Positions 38,244-49,052 of a stretch of 64,000 nt of DNA are shown here, piece by piece. A program made the translations under genes and the position numbers. The notes beneath the pieces were generated by a model. The model worked only from the letters and a program-made list of their open reading frames with translations. It had not been told where the DNA came from and did not search any database. Each line of letters begins with the position of its first letter. The first letter of the stretch is position 1. The DNA comes from Eledone cirrhosa (lineage: Eukaryota > Mollusca > Cephalopoda > Octopoda > Eledonidae): contig OZ024740.1 of assembly GCA_964016885.1 (NCBI GenBank), positions 204,381,429 to 204,445,428 on the forward strand, read 5' to 3'.

Positions 38244-38253
38244 GGGGGGGGGG
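38244..38253 (+). repeat. Run of ten G in one monomer
   Basis: The usual ACGGGGCTG becomes CACGGGGGGGGGGCTG here. It may be homopolymer slippage or a sequencing error; nothing else marks the site. Confidence 0.8.
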
Positions 38254-41200
38254 CTGTGTTGTTAAGAAGTTCGTTATAGACCCAGATGTGGCTGTGTTAT
38301 TAAGGAGTTTATTATAGACCCAGACGTGACTGTGTTGTTAAGGAGTTCGTTATAGACCCAGACGTGGCTGTGTTATTAAGGAGTTCGTTATAGCCGCAGA
38401 CGTAGTTGTGTTGTTAAGTAGTTTATGATAGACCCAGACATGGCTGTGATGTTAAGGAGTTCGTTATAGACACAGACGGTTCTTTGTTGGTAAGGAGTTT
38501 GTTATCGACCCAGACGAGGCTGTGTTGTTAAGGAGTTTGTTATAGACCCAGACATGGCTGTGTTATTAAGGAGTTCGTTATAGACCGAAATGTGGTTGTG
38601 TTCTTAAGGAGTTTATTATAGACACGGACGTGGTTGTGTTGTTAAGGAGTTTATTATAGACCCGGACGGGGTTGTGTTGTTAAGGAATTTGTTATAGACC
38701 CAGATGTAGTTGCGTGGTTAAGGAGTTTATTATAGACCCAGACGTGGCTGTGTTGTTAATGAGTTCGTTATAGACCCAGACGTGGCTGTGTTATTAAGTA
38801 GTTTATTATAGACCCAGACGTGACTGTGTTGTTAAGGAGTTCGTTATAGACCAAGACGGGCTGTGTTATTAAGGAGTTTATTATCGACCCAGACGTGGCT
38901 GTGTTGTTAAGGAGTTTGTTATAGTCCCAGACGTCGCTGTGATATTAAGGAGTTCGTTATAGACACGAACGGGGCTGTGTTGTTAAGGAGTTCGTTATAG
39001 ACCCAGATGTTGCTGTGTTATTAAGGAGTTTGTTATAGACCCAGACGTGGCTGTGTTATTAAGGAGTTCGTTATAGACACAGACGTAGTTGTGTTATTAA
39101 GGAGTTTATTATAGACCCAGACGTGGCTGTGATATTAAGGAGTTCGTTATAGACACAGACGGGGCTTTGTTTTTAAGGAGTTTGTTATCGACCCAGACGT
39201 GGCTGTGTTGTTAAGGAGTTTGTTATAGACCCAGACGTGGCTGTGTTATAGACCCAGACGTGGCTGTGTTATTAAGGAGTTTCTTATAGACCCAGATGTG
39301 GCTGTGTCGTTAAGGAGTTTGTTATAGACTCAGACGTGGCTGTGTTGTTAGGAGTTTGTTATAGACCCAGACTTGGCTGTGTGATTAAGGCGTTTGTTAT
39401 TGACCCAGATCGGCTGTGTTGTTAAGGAGTTCGTTATAGACACAGACGGGGCTGTGTTATTAAGGAGTTTATTATAGACCCAGACGTGTCTGTGTTGTTA
39501 AGGTGTTTGTTATAGTCCCAGACGTGGCTGTGTTGTTACGGAGTTTGTTATAGATCCAGACGTGGCTGTGTTGTTATGGAGTTTGTTATAGACCCAGACG
39601 TGTCTGTGTTGTTAAGGTGTTTGTTATAGTCCCAGACGTGGCTGTTTTGTTACGGAGTTTGTTATAGACCCAGACGTGGCTGTGTTGTTAAGGAGTTTGT
39701 TATAGACCCAGACGTGGTTTTGTGGTTAACGAATTAGTTATAGACACAGACGTGGCTGTGTTGTTAAGGAGTTTATTATAGACACGGATGTGGTTGTGTT
39801 GTTAAGGAGTTTATTATAGACCCAGACGGGGCTGTGTTGTTAAGGAGTTTATTATAGACCCAGACGTGGCTGTGTTGTTAAAGAGTTTATTATAGGCCCA
39901 GACGTGGTTGTGTGGTTAAGGAGTTTATTATAGACCCAGACGTGGCTGTGTTATTAAGGAGTTTATTATAGACCCAGACGTGGCTGTGTTATTAAGTAGT
40001 TTGTTATAGACCCAGACGTGGTTGTGTGGTTAAGGAGTTTATTATAGACCCAGACGTGACTGTGTTATTAAGGAGTTTGTTATAGACCCAGACGTGGCTG
40101 TGTTATTAAGTAGTTTGTTATAGACCCAGACGTGGTTGTGTGGTTAAGGAGTTTATTATAGACCCAGACGTGGCTGTGTTATTAAGGAGTTTATTATAGA
40201 CCCAGACGTGGCTGTGTTATTAAGTAGTTTGTTATAGACCCAGACGTGGTTGTGTGGTTAAGGAGTTTATTATAGACCCAGACGTGGCTGTGTTATTAAG
40301 GAGTTTATTATAGAACCAGACGTGGCAGTGTTGTTAAGGAGTTTGTTACCGACCCAGACGTGGCTGTGTTGTTAAGGAGTTTGTTATAGACCCAGACGTG
40401 GCTGTGTTATAGACCCAGGCGTGGCTGTGTTATTAAGGAGTTTCTTATAGACCCAGACGTGGCTGTGTTGTTAGGAGTTTGTTATAGACCCAGACTTGGC
40501 TATGTTATTACGGAGTTTGTTATTGACCCAGACGTAGCTGTGTTGTTAAGGAGTTCGTTATAGACACAGACGGGGCTGTGTTATTAAGGAGTTCGTTATA
40601 GACACAGACGGGGCTGTGTTGTTAAGGAGTTTGTTATAGACCCAGAAGTGGCTGTGTTGTTAAGGTGTTTGTTATAGACCCAGACGTGACTGTGTTATTA
40701 AGGAGTGCGTTAAAGACGCAAATGTTGTTGTGTTGTTAAGCAGTTTATTATAGACCCAGACGTGGCTGTGTTATTAAGGAGTTTATTATAGACCCAGACG
40801 TGGCTGTGTTGTTAAGGATTTCGTTATAGACCCAGACGTGGCTGTGTTATTAAGGAGTGTATTATAAACCCAGACGTGGCTGTCTTGTTAACGAGTTCGT
40901 TATAGACCAAGACGGGCTGTGTTATTAAGGAGTTTATTATCGACCCAGACGTGGCTGTGTTGTTAAGGAGTTCGTTATACTCCCAGACGTGGCTGTGTTA
41001 TTAAGGAGTTCGTTATAGACACGGGCGGAGCTGTGTTGTTAAGGAGTTCGTTATAGACCCATATGTGGCTGTGTTATTAAGGAGTTTATTATAGACCCAG
41101 ACGTGACTGTGTTGTTAAGGAGTTCGTTATAGACCCAGACGTGGCTGTGTTATTAAGGAGTTCGTTATAGCCACAGGCGTAGTTGTGTTGTTAAGGAGTT

Positions 41201-44200
41201 TATTATAGACCCAGACATGGCTGTGATGTTAAGGAGTTCGTTATAGACACAGACGGGTCTTTGTTGGTAAGGAGTTTGTTATCGACCCAGACGAGGCTGT
41301 GTTGTTAAGGAGTTTGTTATAGACCCAGACATGGCTGTGTTATTAAGGAGTTCGTTATAGACCGAAATGTGGTTGTGTTCTTAAGGAGTTTATTATAGAC
41401 ACGGACGTGGTTGTGTTGTTAAGGAGTTTATTATAGACCCGGACGGGGTTGTGTTGTTAAGGAATTCGTTATAGACCCAGATGTAGTTGCGTGGTTAAGG
41501 AGTTTATTATAGACCCAGACGTGGCTGTGTTGTTAATGAGTTCGTTATAGACCCAGACGTGGCTGTGTTATTAAGGAGTTTATTATAGACCCAGACGTGA
41601 CTGTGTTGTTAAGGAGTTCGTTATAGACCAAGACGGGCTGTGTTATTAAGGATTTTATTATCGACCCAGACGTGGCTGTGTTGTTAAGGAGTTTGTTATA
41701 GTCCCAGACATCGCTGTGATATTAAGGAGTTCGTTATAGACACGAACGGGGCTGTGTTGTTAAGGAGTTCGTTATAGACCCAGATGTGGCTGTGTTATTA
41801 AGGAGTTTGTTATAGACCCAGACGTGGCTGTGTTATTAAGGAGTTCGTTATAGACACAGACGTAGTTGTGTTATTAAGGAGTTTATTATAGACCCAGACA
41901 TGGCTGTGATGTTAAGGAGTTCGTTATAGACACAGACGGGTCTTTGTTGGTAAGGAGTTTGTTATCGACCCAGACGAGGCTGTGTTGTTAAGGAGTTTGT
42001 TATAGACCCAGACATGGCTGTGTTATTAAGGAGTTCGTTATAGACCGAAATGTGGTTGTGTTCTTAAGTAGTTTATTATAGACACGGACGTGGTTGTGTT
42101 GTTAAGGAGTTTATTATAGACCCGGACGGGGTTGTGTTGTTAAGGAATTCGTTATAGACCCAGATGTAGTTGCGTGGTTAAGGAGTTTATTATAGACCCA
42201 GACGTGGCTGTGTTGTTAATGAGTTCGTTATAGACCCAGACGTGGCTGTGTTATTAAGGAGTTTATTATAGACCCAGACGTGACTGTGTTGTTAAGGTGT
42301 TTGTTATAGTCCCAGACGTGGCTGTGTTGTTAAGGAGTTTATTATAGACCCAGACATGGCTGTGTTATTAAGGAGTTCGTTATAGACCGAAATGTGGTTG
42401 TGTTGTTAAGGAGTTTATTATAGACACGGACGTGGGTGTGTTGTTAAGGAGTTTATTATAGACCCAGACGGGGTTGTGATGTTAAGGAATTCGTTATAGA
42501 CCCAGATGTAGTTGTGTGGTTAAGGAGTTTATTATAGACCCAGACGTGGTTGTATGGTTAAGGAGTTTATTATAGACCCAGACGTGGTTGTGTTGTTAAG
42601 GAGTTCGTTATAGACCCAGACGTAGTTGTGTTGTTAAGGTGTTTGTTATAGTCCCAGACGTGGCTGTGTTGTTAAGGAGTTTATTATAGACAGAGACGTG
42701 GCTGCGTTGTTAAGGAGTTTGTTATAGACCCAGACGTGGCTGTGTTATTAAGGAGTTTATTATAGACCCAGACGTGGTTGTGTGGTTAAGGAGTTCGTTA
42801 TAGACACTGGCGGGGCTGTGTTATTAAGGAGTTCGTTATAGACACAGACTGGGCTGTGTTGTTAAGGAGGTTGTTATAGACCCAGACGTGGCTGTGTTAA
42901 TAAGGAGTTTATTATAGACCCAGGCGTGGTTGTGTGGTTAAAGAGTTCGTTATAGACACAGACGGGGCTGTGTTGTTAAGGGGTTTGTTATAGACCCAGA
43001 CGTGACTGTGTTATTAAGGAGTTCGTTAAAGACGTAAATGTTGTTGTGTTGATAAGCAGTTTATTATAGACACGGACGTGGCTGTGTTATTAAGGAGTTT
43101 ATTATAGACTCAGACGTGGCTGTGTTGTTAAGGAGTTCGTTATAGACACATGCGGGGCTGTGTTGTTTCGGAGTTTGTTATAGACCCAGACGTGGCTGTG
43201 TTATTAAGTAGTCTATTATAGACACGGATGTGGTTGTGTTGTTAAGGAGTTTATTATAGACCCAGACGGGACTGTGTTGTTAAGGTGTTTGTTATAGTCC
43301 CAGACGTGGCTGTGTTGTTACGGAGTTTGTTATAGACCCAGACGTGGCTGTGTTATTAAGTAGTTTATTATAGACACGGATGTGGTTGTGTTGTTAAGGA
43401 GTTTATTATAGACCCAGACGGGGCTGTGTTGTTAAGGAGTTTATTATAGGCCCAGACGTGGTTGTGTGGTTAAGGAGTTTATTATAGACCCAGACGTGGC
43501 TGTGTTATTAATGAGTTTATTATAGACCCAGACGTGGCTGTGTTATTAAGTAGTTTGTTATAGACCCAGACGTGGTTGTGTGGTTAAGGAGTTTATTATA
43601 GACCCACACGTGGCTGTGTTATTAAGGAGTTTGTTATAGAATCAGACGTGGCAGTGTTGTTAAGGAGTTTGTTACCGACCAAGACGTGGCTGTGTTGTTA
43701 AGGAGTTTGTTATAGACCCAGACGTGGCTGTGTTATTAAGGAGTTTCTCATAGACCCAGACGTGGCTGTGTTGTTAAGGAGTTTGTTATAGACTCAGACG
43801 TGGCTGTGTTGTTAGGAGTTTGTTATAGACCCAGACTTGGCTGTGTTATTAAGGAGTTTGTTATTGACCCAGATCGGCTGTGTTGTTAAGGGGTTCGTTA
43901 TAGACACAGACGGGGCTGTGTTATTAAGGAGTTTATTATAGACCCAGACGTGGCTGTGTTATTAAGGGCTTTCTTATCGACCCAGACGTGGCTGTGTTAT
44001 TAGGGATTTTATTATAGACCCAGACGTGGGTGTGTTGTTAAGGAGTTCGTTATAGACCCAGACGTGGCTGTGTTGTTAAGGAGTTTGTTATAGACCCAGA
44101 CGTGGCTGTGTTATTAAGTAGTATGTTATAGACCCAGACGTGGTTTTGTGGTTAACGAGTTAGTTATAGACACAGACGTGGCTGTGCTGTTAAGGAGTTT

Positions 44201-44233
44201 ATTATAGACACGGATGTGGTTGTGTTGTTAAGG

Positions 44234-44237
44234 AGTT
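44234..44237. repeat. Target-site duplication AGTT of the 44238-48078 element
   Basis: AGTT precedes the element (44234-44237) and follows it (48079-48082), and the satellite continues in register. Uninterrupted paralogs of the same flanks occur near 43371-43430 and 49225-49280. Confidence 0.88.
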
Positions 44238-44606
44238 TATAGCGGGAATACTGGGCTGCATGAATGTAACAAGGAATACATTGTTTGTGTAGATAATATT
44301 TAATTAACAATGGTAGATAGTATAGTTGACATGTCAAAGGAATGGTGATCGAATGAAGCAAAGTTAGTAGTTACCGTTTTGATTGCCAGGCAAACGCGGC
44401 TGGCAGAGGACGCCTGGCTAAGGCCAGGCGCCTGTTGGCCAAATGAATGGCTGAGCCAAATGAGAGGCTCTTGACCTGGTGCCGAAAAGGCAATGAGAGC
44501 AAGAGAGCTTAAAGTTGTTAGTTTTATAGGGCTCTGACCGGAAGTTGCAGAAAGGGCTCTACTTCCCGTCTAGATCCTAATCAAAACAAGGGAGACAACC
44601 GCTACA
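44238..44606 (-). repeat. 3' LTR of family A, long form
   Basis: The minus strand reads TGTAGCGG to CGCTATA, 369 bp. It abuts the polypurine tract at 44607-44618. Its U3 half is nearly identical to the 5756-7136 element, while its R/U5 half is clearly more divergent. Confidence 0.92.
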
Positions 44607-44775
44607 TAACCTCCCGCCAGAATTTTAGTGTATAAAAATCGAAATGAAAATATGTAGCAAGTTGGCGAGAATGTTGTAACAGGCATGAAAATTACGACAA
44701 AAGAATGTTTGGAAAAATCAATGATAGATATCAAGGTAGCCAACCGCTCTTGGCCAGAGAACGACTGGACATCCA
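44607..44775 (-). other. 3' internal segment of family A with polypurine tract
   Basis: The complement of TAACCTCCCGCC (44607-44618) is the polypurine tract. The rest matches 6593-6761 with one difference seen. It begins at a TGG (minus strand) that the short element shares with its LTR B fragment. Confidence 0.85.
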
Positions 44776-45525
44776 TCTATCCATCACCCAAAGATACAAT
44801 GTAATAAAGTAAAAGTAATAGAAGAGCTCAAAGTTCAAATGTACAAAATATAGTTCACAGGTGTGCAATCACATGACAGCAGGAAAGAAAGTGTGTTCCA
44901 GAGAATGAATGCAGGTGGTTTCTGTTCTGTGGTATATCGTGAAATTTCCAACCTCCGAATGGATTTTCTCACAGGACGAGTGCTGCAAAAATAAATTCTC
45001 TGGCTTTGGTTGTTGGTGAAGCTGAGTTGATGTATTGCTGTTGCTGTTGCTGCTGCTGCTGTTGCTGCTGTATTGCTGTTGCTGTTATATTGCTGTTGCT
45101 GCTGCTGTTGCTGTTATATTGCTGTTGGTGTTGCTGCCGAGTGAGCGTATTCGGTGTTTAAATTCACAGTAAACAAAAAAATTTTCAGAAAAAATGAGTT
45201 GCGCAAAGTGCTAGAAATAGCAGCCGAAGTTGATGGTCGATGTTGAGAATGCGTTGACCTGGAAGGGTCCAGAGGCCAGCGACCAGAGAAATAAGCATTC
45301 TTACTAAATGCGCGGTTATCAACGGTAAATTTACATTGCAAACTTATAAACCGGCAAATAGAAGAATATAGCTTAAAATGTTCGTTGTAAAGGAAACGAA
45401 AAACATATATATACATCCAGTGAAATGGTCATGCGAGGTACATTGCAATACAATAAATCAAATAAATAAGAACAACAAAAAAAATATATATATATATATA
45501 TATATATAAGGCACCAATGGCCAGT
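44776..45525 (-). other. B-type 3' untranslated region with CAG/CAA and TA microsatellites
   Basis: Minus-strand sequence after the integrase stop. From about 44,800 it matches the region between integrase and LTR in the 58959-60576 element, so it comes from family B. It contains a CAG/CAA-type expansion (45035-45137) absent from that other copy and a TA run at 45484-45508. Short open frames here are not conserved as protein: most differences between the copies change residues. I see no gene. Confidence 0.7.
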
Positions 45526-46014
45526 TCATATAAAAATAGTTTGGCAGAACTTCTTGGGCCAGTGGACTCTCCGACCGAAACGGGTCGTAGTCTTGTATGT
45601 AGGTGATGGTGGCGAAGAAGGAGCAGGTGTATGCACAATGGTGAAAGATTTGGGTATTTGTGGCTCGGGTGAATGAGCGTCATTGTATGCCCTTTTCAGT
45701 CTATCCACCGAAATTGTCTCTCTGGACCCCTTAACGTCTACAGTGAAATGTTTGTCAGTGCGTGTTAACACACGGTAGGGTCCAGAGTATGGTTGTGTGA
45801 GGGGTGGTCTCACAGCATCGTTCCTTACGAACACATGGGTCCACGAGGCAATGTCCCTCGGGACCGCATGTTTTACAGTTTGCTTCCTCGTATCCATCGG
45901 CGGCAGGTCCTGTAAATAAGAACGCAGACGGGATACGTAGGAAAGCGGATCTTGGAAAGCAAGATCAACAGGGGCAAGCATTTGCCCAGGCCAACGCCTG
46001 GTGGATAACATCAC
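45526..46014 (-). pseudogene. Ty3/gypsy integrase C-terminal fragment
   Basis: The open frame of 162 codons covers only the end of integrase, the enzyme that inserts retroelement cDNA. Around residues 60-108 it shows the GPY/F module: THVFVRNDAVR, then SGPYRVL with GPY at residues 78-80, then TVDVKG and SVDRLKRAY. The tail RFGRRVHWP just before the stop is typical of this group. The zinc-binding HHCC domain and the catalytic D,D,E core are missing. The upstream end is cut at about 45,990, where sequence on the opposite strand (reverse transcriptase) begins, so the first residues and the start are artefacts of the junction. A frameshifted relative lies at 59404-59640. Confidence 0.85.
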
Positions 46015-47272
46015 CGGCTTTTCAATTCATGGCCAGGAAGCCAAGGCCCCAATAGTCAGCCCCGTGTTCTTTATCGCTGCCGCTGGTGACGCTTACCATG
46101 CGTTACTGGGTTCTTTCCCGGAGCTCACGGATGGAAATTTTCGAGTCACTGACCCAACACACTCGACCGAACATTTTGTTTCCACCACCGGTGCCCCAGT
46201 GTTTTCGCGCTCACGCCGCTTACCGACGGAAAAATTAAAGGCAGCACGGTCCGAGTTCGACCATATGCTGCAGCTGGGCATTATTCGCCCATCTACGAGT
46301 CCTTGGGCTTCACCGTTACACATGGTGCCCAAGACTTCCGGCGACTGGAGACCCACGGGGGATTATAGGAGGTTAAATGCCATGACCGTCCCGGATAGGT
46401 ATCCCATTCCCCATCCCCACGATTTTGCATCTTCACTGCAGGGGTGTAAGATTTTTTCTAAGTTAGATTTAGTGCGAGCCTACCACCAAATTCCGGTCAG
46501 GAAGGAGGATATTCCGAAAACTGCAATTACAACCCCTTTCGGATCATTCGAATTTTTGACCATGCCTTTCGGACTCAGGAACGCCGCTAGCACTTTTCAG
46601 CGGTTCATAGACGAGGTCACGCGTGGTCTGGACTTCGTCTATGCTTACATAGACGATATTCTCGTCGCTAGTTCCTCTCCGGAAGAGCATATGCGCCACA
46701 TGCTTCTCTTACTTCGGCGACTTCAGGATTACCGCGTTCGCGTGAATCCTGCAAAGTGTGTTTTCGGTTCCACTTCCCTACATTTTTTAGGCCACCTCAT
46801 CGACGCCGAAGGTATTAGGCCGCTCCCTGAGCGAGTTCAAGCCATACAGGAGTTACCTCCGCCTACTACACTTCACCAGTTGCGTCACTTCTTAGGCCTA
46901 ATCAATTTCTATAGGCGTTTCATTCCTCATTGTGCTAATTGGCTATCTTCCCTTACTGACATTTTTAAAAAATATCGTAAGAAGAATGAAGACATTTCCT
47001 TGACACAAGGACAGCTTCAGGACTTCCAGTCTGCCAAGACAGCCCTCACTAGTTCTTCTTTGCTAGCCCACCCGGTACCAGAGGCCAAGCTTTCGCTTTG
47101 TGTTGATGCATCTGATACCGCTGTGGGAGCAGTTTTGCAGCAGTCTTACGCTGAAAGCCAACAACCTTTGGCATTTTTCTCGAGGAAGTTGAAACCAGCA
47201 GAAACACGTTATAGCACGTTTGGGCGGGAATTATTAGCCATCTGCCACGACAATCGAATCGCTGTTCTCTAG
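46001..47272 (+). pseudogene. Ty3/gypsy reverse transcriptase fragment, antisense inside element A
   Basis: 423 open codons covering the protease-RT linker, the whole RT fingers/palm, the connection and the start of RNase H. Visible motifs: [12 protein letters not shown] (~100-111), [12 protein letters not shown] (~115-126), [11 protein letters not shown] with the motif A aspartate at 156, TMPFGLRNA (~187-195), YIDDIL with the catalytic pair at 218-219, HFLGHLI (~261-267), and RNase [12 protein letters not shown] (~367-377) with a GRELLAI glutamate at 410. RNase H then stops: from about 47242 the frame runs into LTR B, and the last ~10 codons are LTR sequence. There is no native start; the frame opens at a GTG near an inversion junction at 45,990-46,000. 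It lies opposite to the element's own direction, so the LTR A promoter makes only antisense RNA of it. The unbroken frame suggests recent capture. The motif set fits the CsRn1-like branch. Confidence 0.92.
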
Positions 47273-47653
47273 ACAGGAAGTAGGTGGAGTTGCTTCCCTT
47301 TGGGATTGACCAAACTCCCTAGTGGTCACTTCCGGTCAACAGAGATAAAAGGAGCGATTAACCGCGAAATCTCTCTCTCGCCTCCTGATTCCTGAAGTGG
47401 TAACATCTCCGACCATAGCTGGTGATTCTTGCTGGACGACCCTTTCGTTACCAAGCACCATGCAGCTCACCAGCCTGAGATGAGAGCGCCAAGACATTTC
47501 TACCAACTTCAGAATGGTATTATTGCCATCGGGTAACAACCCTTTACATTATACACCTTTGACTTCTATGAAGTAAAACTTTATCACACACACACACCAG
47601 TACTCTTTGTCTTTCATATTATGTTGCATGTGCACCGATATTTATTTCCTAAA
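47242..47653 (+). repeat. LTR of family B inside element A, lacking its first ~22 bp
   Basis: Reads CTGCCACGACAATCG to CCTAAA on the plus strand, then a one-base spacer and PBS. It is joined to the RNase H fragment over CTGCCACGAC, which LTR B also contains. The core promoter (ATAAAAGG, 47345-47352) points rightward, toward the inverted LTR A. It is very close to the copy at 6187-6595. Confidence 0.9.
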
Positions 47654-47654
47654 G

Positions 47655-47708
47655 TGGTGACCCCGACGTGATGAACGGCTGCGTGTTCGTATCACGTCAG
47701 GGTTACCA
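47655..47708 (+). other. Head-to-head primer binding sites, second copy
   Basis: TGGTGACCCCGACGTGAT (47655-47672), a perfect tRNA-Trp PBS on the plus strand, is followed by an 18-nt spacer. ATCACGTCAGGGTTACCA (47691-47708), the inverted PBS of LTR A with two changes, comes next. Spacer and inverted site together read GCGTGTTCGTATCACGTC, which resembles the tRNA-Trp T arm itself. Confidence 0.88.
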
Positions 47709-47709
47709 A

Positions 47710-48078
47710 TATAGCGGGAATACTGGGCTGCATGAATGTAACAAGGAATACATTGTTTGTGTAGATAATATTTAATTAACAATTGTAGATAGTATAGTTG
47801 ACATGTCAAAGGAATGGTGATAGAATGAAGCAAAGTTAGTAGTTACCGTTTTCATTGCCAGGCAAACGCGGCTGGCAGAGGACGCCTGGCTAAGGCCAGG
47901 CGCCTGTTGGCCAAATGAATGGCTGAGCCAAATGAGAGGCTCTTGACCTGGTGCCGAAAAGGCAATGAGAGCAAGAGAGCTTAAAGTTGTTAGTTTTATA
48001 GGGCTCTGACCGGAAGTTGCAGAAAGGGCTCTACTTCCCGTCTAGATCCTAATCAAAACAAGGGAGACAACCGCTACA
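47710..48078 (-). repeat. 5' LTR of family A, long form
   Basis: 369 bp, TGTAGCGG to CGCTATA on the minus strand, one base from the PBS. It is the direct partner of 44238-44606, and AGTT (48079-48082) and satellite follow. Confidence 0.92.
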
Positions 48079-48898
48079 AGTTTATTATAGACCCAGACGG
48101 GGCTGTATTGTTAAGGAGTTTGTTATAGACCCAGACGTGGCTGTGTTGTTAAGGAGTTTATTATAGGCCCAGACACGGTTGTGTGGTTAAGGAGTTTATT
48201 ACAGACCCAGACGTGGCTGTGTTATTAAGGAGTTTATTATAGACCCAGACGTGGCTGTGTTATTAAGTAGTTTGTTATAGACCCAGACGTGGTTGTGTGG
48301 TTAAGGAGTTTATTATAGACCCAGACGTGGCTGTGTTATTAAGGAGTTTGTTATAGAACCAGACGTGGCAGTGTTGTTAAGGAGTTTGTTACCGACCCAG
48401 ACGTGGCTGTGTTATTAAGGAGTTTGTTATAGACCCAGACGTGGCTGCGTTATAGACCCAGACGTGGCTGTGTTATTAAGGAGTTTCGTATAGACCCAGA
48501 CGTGGCTGTGTTGTTAAGGTGTTTGTTATAGACTCAGACGTGGCTGTGTTGTTAGGAGTTTGTTATAGACCCAGACTTGGCTGTGTTATTAAGGAGTTTG
48601 TTATTGACCCAGATCGGGTGTGTTGTTAAGGAGTTCGTTATAGACACAGACGGGGCAGTGTTATTAAGGAGTTTCTTATAGACCCAGACGTGGCTGTGTT
48701 ATTAAGGGCTTTCTTATAGACCCAGACGTGGCTGTGTTATTAAGGATTTTATTATAGACCCAGACGTGGCTGTGTTGTTAAGGAGTTCGTTATAGACCCA
48801 GACGTTCCTGTGTTATTAAGGAGTTTATTATAGAGCCAGACGTTTATGTGTTGTTAAGGTGTTTGTTATAGTCCCAGACGTGGCTGTTTTGTTACAGA

Positions 48899-49052
48899 TA
48901 TAGCGAGAGTACGCTCTTGGCCTGGTGCCGAAAAGGCAATGAGAGAATGGGAACTTACAGTTGTTAGTTTTATAGGGTTCTGACCGGAAGTTACAGAAAA
49001 GGTTCTACTTCCCGTCTAGATGTTAAACCAAACAAGGGAGACAACCGCTACA
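48899..49052 (-). mobile_element. Shrunken solo LTR of family A, copy 1
   Basis: 154 bp. On the minus strand it keeps both LTR A ends (TGTAGCGGTTGTCTCC and CTCGCTATA) and the TATA box, but the R/U5 middle is deleted. It is flanked by CAGA on the left and CGGA on the right, probably a 4-bp duplication with one later change in ...TTACGGAGTTT... satellite. Confidence 0.85.

Larger units (their letters stand above)
7137..44237. repeat. 38-bp satellite array, segment 2
   Basis: About 37 kb of the same monomer, interrupted only by two copies of a ~102-bp SINE fragment. Units often alternate as a 76-bp dimer: a GTTGTTAAGGAGTTCG unit followed by a GTTATTAAGGAGTTTATT unit. Larger higher-order blocks are listed separately. 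There is no open frame or RNA gene here. Confidence 0.98.
37750..44237. repeat. Second satellite domain with different variant monomers
   Basis: From about 37,750 the CCAAAACTGG/ACGTAAC modules stop. New variants become common: ACCGAAATGTGG, GACACGGACGTGG, GATGTAGTTGCGTGG and GTTGTGTGGTTAAGG. A block beginning CCCAGAAGTGG at 37862 recurs at 40641 (about 2,778-bp offset, about 1.26 kb long). A 683-bp step repeats ACATGGCTGTGATG at 41215 and 41898. Confidence 0.8.
44238..48078 (-). mobile_element. Chimeric LTR retroelement A, long form with pol fragments
   Basis: 3,841 bp on the minus strand with 369-bp LTRs and an AGTT duplication. Minus-strand order: 5' LTR A (48078-47710), PBS, inverted PBS, inverted LTR B, inverted reverse transcriptase fragment, direct integrase tail and B-type 3' region, A-type 3' segment, polypurine tract, 3' LTR A. 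The LTRs differ at three sites seen (TGG/TTG, ATCG/ATAG, TTTTG/TTTTC). Gag, protease, most of RNase H and most of integrase are missing, so it cannot move on its own. Confidence 0.93.

Noticed and set aside
45804..46055. Plus-strand open frame of 83 codons
   Set aside because: It lies opposite the integrase tail and ends in the RT region. It is a shadow frame.
44238..48078. Two separate nested elements (A with a B inserted into it)
   Set aside because: No target duplication flanks the B part. LTR B is truncated at its start, and the PBS-PBS joint is the same in the independent short element, so a simple nested insertion does not fit.
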